DNA from: Bacteroidota bacterium
GTDB taxonomy: Bacteria; Bacteroidota; Ignavibacteria; UBA10030; UBA6906
Reading direction: 5' to 3'
NCBI GenBank assembly: GCA_003541875.1
Contig: DPLS01000199.1
Coordinates: 1 to 14,509 of the forward strand
Length of the DNA: 14,509 nt
The notes beneath the pieces are model-generated. The model did not search any database. It had not been told where the DNA came from and worked only from the letters and a program-made list of their open reading frames with translations. Positions 12,901 through 14,509 of the stretch are shown piece by piece. A program made the position numbers and the translations under genes. Numbering within the stretch: position 1 is the stretch's first letter; every line of letters starts with the position of its first letter.

Positions 12901-14509
12901 ACTTCGTACATGTAGAGCCGCCCTCGTGCAAGGGCCTGCCCAGGGGTTTCCAGTCCTTCCTGGAACATGCCCATGTAAATACCCCTATCTATATTGTTAT
13001 TGTAAGCTGTATGGGTGTTCGAAGTAGGACCGATAAATGCCACTGCGCCTTTCGGACTTGAAAGTGTTCCCATCTCGATCCAATCTTCTCCAAAGCTATT
13101 ATGAGTGGTAGTGGAAGTTTCGTCGAACATGGCAACACCGCAACCGATGCTGGTAACAAAAGTAAATTTTTGCCCATTATTTATACTGGTAAGATCTGAG
13201 ATATCTAGTGGGGTGCAACTGGCAGTCCATCCGTAGTACCAGCCTTCACCCCGGTAATTTAACCAGCTTCTTCCGCTGTTAATTGCAGCAACCACATCTG
13301 TAACGCCATAAATACAAGGGCTTTTACTCATCATAGTATCAACCGAAGTGAAGGCGCCAGCCTGAAGCATGATGTCGGCAGCAAACCGCTTGGTTTCAGC
13401 TTGAGAAGGATAGGCATTATTCGAACAGCATATTCCTTTTTTGAACCAGTCGGTATTGGTGGTATAGGGTGTTTTTTCGTACTTTAAAAACTTATTGATC
13501 ATCACCTGCATCCCATAATCACTCTCGTTAGTAAACCTGCCAATCATCAATTCAGGGAAATAATCGTTGCCATCTATCTCAACAAAATAATCTTCGTTAG
13601 GAAATGTCCAACCGTCCAATGTTACTGTTTGTTTTGGAAAAACATTATTATCACCAACAATCAAAACGTAAGTCGGAGGAACTACCCAATTATGGTAGGC
13701 ATCCGTAATGTGGTTTTTAATAATAACGGGATTGGTGGAATTTGCTCCAATGTCGGTGAATTTTGTTATATGAATATCGATACCGCTTTGACGCTTCCAA
13801 TCGGCATAGGTTTGAAAACTGGCAACAAATTCATCCGGCATGATGCACAACATTAATTCATGAGCATTATCTTTTCCTCCGTAAGAATCATCTAAAACGC
13901 TCTGGTAATTAAAAATGAAACTCCGGTATAATTGTGCAAAAGAGGGAGCAATAGGTTTTTTCGCGGTGATTTTGGGATTTACAACTTCACGGGGGCCATA
14001 ATTAATGCGGACGGTGATGGAGGAAACAGCCTGAAGTTCTTTTTTTGCAGGAATATAACGAAACGGGAAAACAGATACGCGTGTAATCCGAAAATCGCGA
14101 AAAACTGATGGTGGATCCAATTGAGAAAATTCGGCAGGATATAAACTCATGGAACTATATGCATCCGTATTTTCAGCATATGGTGTCTCAGGTGAACCTT
14201 CAAACCAGCTTTCACGTGCTGGTGGGAGATAAATGTTGTTAAACGATTGCACTTCTCCTGTTTCCAGGACTTCAAATGAAATACCTGCCTGATCGGGAAT
14301 AGCCAATACTTTTGCGATATATGGTAATTCGGGCAATCCCGGGCTATTGGTAAACGATTCTGACAATAAATCTATCATCTGATAATTCTTGCCTTCGGAA
14401 ATGAAATTCTTTTGTTCAAATCCGGAAATCTCAATTTTAAGTACCGTGCTGTTGATGTCATCACTGATAAGTGTAACATTCGGCGGTGTTGGTGATGTAT
14501 TCTGTTTAT
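9933..14509 (-). CDS. C25 (gingipain-family) peptidase homologue, 5' end outside window, catalytic His replaced by Glu, T9SS type A tail
   Basis: The frame is open to the window edge, giving 1524 full codons from 14507. An internal ATG at 14378 is not the start: codons upstream of it (VTLISDDINSTVLKIEISGF) align with residues 38-57 of the downstream paralogue, so about 30 residues including the signal peptide are missing. Order: propeptide region; C25 domain with YVLIVGD, YFVEIDGNDYFPELMIGRF, NYRGEG (13259-13242), TSIGCG (Cys at 13142-13140) and GPTSNTHT; Ig-like domain; two CARDB-like domains with an EF-hand-like loop; DPTGPDAYGYYGY linker; beta domain with SSDGWLAFGSG; a roughly 300-residue module absent from the paralogue (two GWN...GYW-type repeats plus a GMPPLPPAVAFDARF segment); and a T9SS tail (10226-9936, NYPNPFNPTTVI to MLLMK). 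Glu replaces the catalytic His, 35 residues before the retained Cys. The part upstream of about 12980 is clearly AT-richer than the remainder. Confidence 0.93.
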   Translation of the reverse strand, partial: KQNTSPTPPNVTLISDDINSTVLKIEISGFEQKNFISEGKNYQMIDLLSESFTNSPGLPELPYIAKVLAIPDQAGISFEVLETGEVQSFNNIYLPPARESWFEGSPETPYAENTDAYSSMSLYPAEFSQLDPPSVFRDFRITRVSVFPFRYIPAKKELQAVSSITVRINYGPREVVNPKITAKKPIAPSFAQLYRSFIFNYQSVLDDSYGGKDNAHELMLCIMPDEFVASFQTYADWKRQSGIDIHITKFTDIGANSTNPVIIKNHITDAYHNWVVPPTYVLIVGDNNVFPKQTVTLDGWTFPNEDYFVEIDGNDYFPELMIGRFTNESDYGMQVMINKFLKYEKTPYTTNTDWFKKGICCSNNAYPSQAETKRFAADIMLQAGAFTSVDTMMSKSPCIYGVTDVVAAINSGRSWLNYRGEGWYYGWTASCTPLDISDLTSINNGQKFTFVTSIGCGVAMFDETSTTTHNSFGEDWIEMGTLSSPKGAVAFIGPTSNTHTAYNNNIDRGIYMGMFQEGLETPGQALARGRLYMYEVLGSAGWTEYQTRVYCILGDPTAQIWKDVPKKVDITYTSQLSVGYDQVQVTVVDSATHAPVGGAQVCVAGDSVYVVGMTDATGVAVIPVTSPTIDTLTLVVRGGRVVPAEGTIRVISDQEHVAPLGDPGVTDIDGNLDGKVNPNEHVQIAYTLKNWGIQSSTNVQATISAPDTTYVGIVNAGPVSYGTLPPNVSGQGSGTPLQFYVKANTPVGYLLPLRLNVTSSARSWNYTTSQEVFGCNLQCVAATINDQGSPQSNGRLDPGETAIVYLTISNNGEDAAPNVAGTLRFASPYISIMDSVGGFGSLAIGASSTNTADYFIVTATDSCPVGSTYILTVQLSTQNGNYAYSVSRNISVTVGLPSATDPTGPDAYGYYGYSSDDSLYEQAPTFNWVEIRGVGTRVPWASSGDFTATATLPFAFRYYGRNYSNVRVSSDGWLAFGSGTQTSYTNYALPHSDNINNMVALFWDDLFEGSSNSTSKLLYYSDPANHRFIVEWDSVGHYSGTTLRETFQAILLDPAYYPTPSGDGEVIFQYRIIGEETACTVGTEDSTQTIGMQYLYNGLYDPTAAEIRDGVAIKFSTQHPSIESTNMTVSVPIGTGWNLVSNPVMRPDTLNTVRRLYPNSMSDYAFRYDPVVGYVPTTAMPNGPGFWAKFPAGELNPIIGMGMLSDSIPVSGGWNIIGSISSSVDVSTVATIPAGLRISNYFGYTNGYVSVTHLDPGFGYWVKASGVGQFVLGHPLLSIPKAPISGDEDLARLNTISISDSKGGSQTLFFGSDPKGKFPESMFGMPPLPPAVAFDARFESTEGGTIVKTHPVESKEVMEFQINIQSVAYPLTVKWNIVGGGSYELADALGGQYLQVRALTGTGSLKIGSGAVRKLMLRVAGSEGLPTEYALLQNYPNPFNPTTVIKYALPVESRVSLKICNVLGQEVSALVNGEVQSAGYRSVQWDSKTSRGFQAASGVYFIRLVVEGTNGVVFSDVRKMLLMK
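10254..11147 (-). other. Extra module with two GWN-type repeats, unique to the first C25 protein
   Basis: Between the SSDGWLAFGSG beta domain and the sorting tail this protein has about 300 residues where the paralogue has only a linker of some 20. Two related units are visible at 11105-10719: GTGWNLVSNPV ... NGPGFWAKF and SGGWNIIGSI ... DPGFGYWVKA. Both have a GWN opening, a central aromatic Y/GY strand and a closing PGFG-type turn before W. A further segment with FGSDPKGKFPESMFGMPPLP and FDARF follows. I recall comparable units before the tail of other FCB secreted proteins but cannot name a family with certainty. Confidence 0.6.
12468..12503 (-). other. EF-hand/dockerin-like calcium loop in the first C25 protein
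   Basis: The residues DGNLDGKVNPNE fit the EF-hand loop ligand pattern D-x-N-x-D-G-x-V-N-x-x-E. Position and context (APLGDP before, EH after) match those in the downstream paralogue. Calcium binding is inferred. Confidence 0.55.
12980..14509. other. AT-rich segment covering the propeptide and catalytic part of the first C25 gene
   Basis: Hand counts on 60-base lines give 33 % (13621), 37 % (13561), 40 % (14041), 42 % (13921), 33 % (14401) and 37 % (14341) GC. Lines just outside give 62 % (12661 and 12901). The homologous part of the paralogue at 9601 gives 53 %. The codons switch to A/T endings (AAT, AAA, TTT) while the frame and the protein alignment stay intact. The change is centred near 12980-13150, within the coding sequence. 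Confidence 0.75.

Noticed and set aside
14376..14378. ATG at 14378 as start of the first C25 gene
   Set aside because: Codons upstream in the same frame align with the paralogue up to the window edge, and this ATG falls inside the propeptide region with no signal peptide after it.

Overview
The window reads as a stretch of a chromosome or metagenome contig from a bacterium of the FCB superphylum (Bacteroidota/Ignavibacteriota-like or a related candidate phylum). The main evidence is that four of the five proteins are large, have an N-terminal signal peptide or an edge-truncated N-terminus, and end in a classic type IX secretion (T9SS) type A sorting domain. That domain has an NYPNPFNP-type opening, a GQ(E/L)V turn, an SGVY-F/Y-RL strand and a short basic last strand ending in LLMK, LLMLR, LLIK or ILLR. 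Most of the window is about 50-60 % GC by hand count on sampled lines. The phylum is an inference and no species can be named from this sequence.

Layout: every gene is on the minus strand, so transcription runs from high to low coordinates. In that order they are: (1) a 5'-truncated C25 (gingipain-family) peptidase homologue, 14509-9933; (2) a complete tandem paralogue, 9870-6091; (3) a secreted N-terminal-nucleophile (Ntn) hydrolase of the C45/acyltransferase-like type, 6000-3991; (4) a multidomain secreted CapA-type metallophosphatase with a PKD domain, ending at 925; (5) a YCF48/BNR-like beta-propeller protein built of 123-bp tandem repeats, starting at 899 and running off the window. Gaps are 62, 90, 18-54 and 25 bp, which fits one operon of exported proteins. 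The 90-bp gap holds a strong stem-loop without a U-tract.

Most notable points: both C25 proteins carry Gln or Glu where gingipains have the catalytic His, while the Cys is kept. The 5' third of the first C25 gene is sharply more AT-rich than the rest of the window, with the switch beside a stretch of high nucleotide identity to its paralogue. CapA and Ntn-hydrolase enzymes appear here as T9SS cargo. The shared secretion tail suggests that the products act outside the cell or on its surface. A shared pathway such as peptide or poly-amide processing is possible but not shown by the sequence. I see no RNA genes, mobile elements, CRISPR arrays or plus-strand genes.
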